Below are positions 4,600-5,139 of a stretch of 5,139 bases of DNA, one piece after another. Position 1 is the stretch's first letter. Every line of letters begins with the position of its first letter. The notes under the pieces are model-generated. The model worked only from the letters and a program-made list of their open reading frames with translations, made no database searches and was not told the DNA's origin. A program made the position numbers and the translations under genes. Source of the stretch: Chloroflexota bacterium. Lineage in GTDB: Bacteria; Chloroflexota; Dehalococcoidia; Tepidiformales; Tepidiformaceae. The DNA is taken from assembly GCA_963169135.1 (NCBI GenBank), contig CAUJEQ010000219.1:1-5139 (forward strand), in the 5' to 3' direction.

Positions 4600-5139
4600 A
4601 TGGTCACCGCCCTCCCCGCCGGTTCCCCCGCGCCCTTCGCGCTCATCGCAGACTACGTCCCCACCGGCGACCAGCCCCAGGCGATCGAGAAGCTCGTCGA
4701 GGGCGTCAACCGCGGCGACCGCTACCAGACCCTCCTCGGCGTCACCGGTTCGGGCAAGACCTTCACCATGGCCAACGTCATCCAGCAGACCGGCCGCCCC
4801 GCGCTCGTCCTCGCCCACAACAAGACGCTCGCCGCCCAGCTCTGCTCCGAGCTCAAGGAGTTCTTCCCCGAGAACGCGGTCGAGTACTTCGTCAGCTACT
4901 ACGACTACTACCAGCCCGAGGCCTACATCCCGCGCACCGATACCTACATCGCCAAGGACGCGGACATCAACGAGGAGATCGACAAGCTCCGCCACGCCGC
5001 CACGCGCGCGCTCTTCCAGCGCCGCGACGTCATCATCGTGGCGAGCGTGAGCTGCATCTACGGCCTCGGCGAGCCCGCCCAGTACCAGGAGTTCGTCCTC
5101 TCCTTCAAGAAGGGCAAGCCCTTCAGCCGCCAGGACGCC
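4600..5139 (+). CDS. uvrB: Excinuclease ABC subunit UvrB (5' part, runs off the window)
   Basis: The first 180 residues of UvrB, the ATP-dependent damage-verifying subunit of the UvrABC nucleotide-excision-repair complex. Seen: the N-terminal YVPTGDQPQAIEKL (19-32, Q-motif region), Walker A GVTGSGKTFTMANV (47-60), motif Ia AHNKTLAAQL (72-81), the damage-probing beta-hairpin region YFVSYYDYYQPEAYIPRTD (96-114) and ASVSCIYGLG (148-157). These are near-invariant in UvrB and leave little doubt. The full protein is usually about 660-700 residues, so roughly three quarters lies beyond the right edge, including helicase motifs II-VI and the C-terminal UvrC-binding UVR domain. The ATG at 4600 gives a normal short N-terminal extension (about 17 residues before the first conserved block). 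It is probably translated from a leaderless message. The gene is divergent from the small repeat-protein gene. Confidence 0.97.
   Translation, partial: MVTALPAGSPAPFALIADYVPTGDQPQAIEKLVEGVNRGDRYQTLLGVTGSGKTFTMANVIQQTGRPALVLAHNKTLAAQLCSELKEFFPENAVEYFVSYYDYYQPEAYIPRTDTYIAKDADINEEIDKLRHAATRALFQRRDVIIVASVSCIYGLGEPAQYQEFVLSFKKGKPFSRQDA

Noticed and set aside
4597..4995. Minus-strand open frame opposite uvrB
   Set aside because: Fully antisense to unmistakable UvrB coding sequence; Val/Leu/Asp/Gly-rich shadow.

Overview
The window is GC-rich, protein-dense bacterial chromosome. It carries five complete genes and the 5' end of a sixth. I infer a Chloroflexota-like organism, possibly of the Dehalococcoidia/Tepidiformaceae type. 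The reasons are the high GC, two split-barrel flavin/F420 oxidoreductase-family genes, a class III-like PPK2, a Thr-Pro stalk on a membrane protein, and a uvrB that looks leaderless. This is an impression from composition and protein style, not a phylogenetic result. I see no tRNA, rRNA, CRISPR array, insertion sequence or phage signature.

Left part (2-2010): two distantly related proteins of the pyridoxamine-5'-phosphate-oxidase (PPOX) split-barrel superfamily are divergently transcribed from a 76-bp intergenic region. The rightward one is followed after 46 bp by a polyphosphate kinase 2 (PPK2) gene on the same strand, so the two may be co-transcribed. The PPK2 gene ends 16 bp from the convergent stop codon of the next gene.

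Middle part (2027-4429, minus strand): this is the most unusual part. A small, hydrophilic, internally repetitive protein that I cannot assign to a family lies 30 bp upstream of a 653-residue protein. The larger protein has an N-terminal glutamine-synthetase/glutamate-cysteine-ligase-fold COOH-NH2 ligase-like (amidoligase-like) domain, then one transmembrane helix, then a long Thr/Pro-rich C-terminal tail predicted to lie outside the cell. The pair is arranged like an operon. A testable idea is that the small repeat protein is a substrate or partner of the ligase domain.

Right part (4430-5139): an intergenic region separates the repeat-protein gene from the divergent start of uvrB, the nucleotide-excision-repair helicase subunit, which runs off the window end after 180 codons. 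This region holds a TANNNT-type -10 element six bases before the uvrB ATG with no Shine-Dalgarno sequence (suggesting leaderless mRNA), a perfect 6-4-6 palindrome further upstream, and a short GC-rich hairpin between the two.
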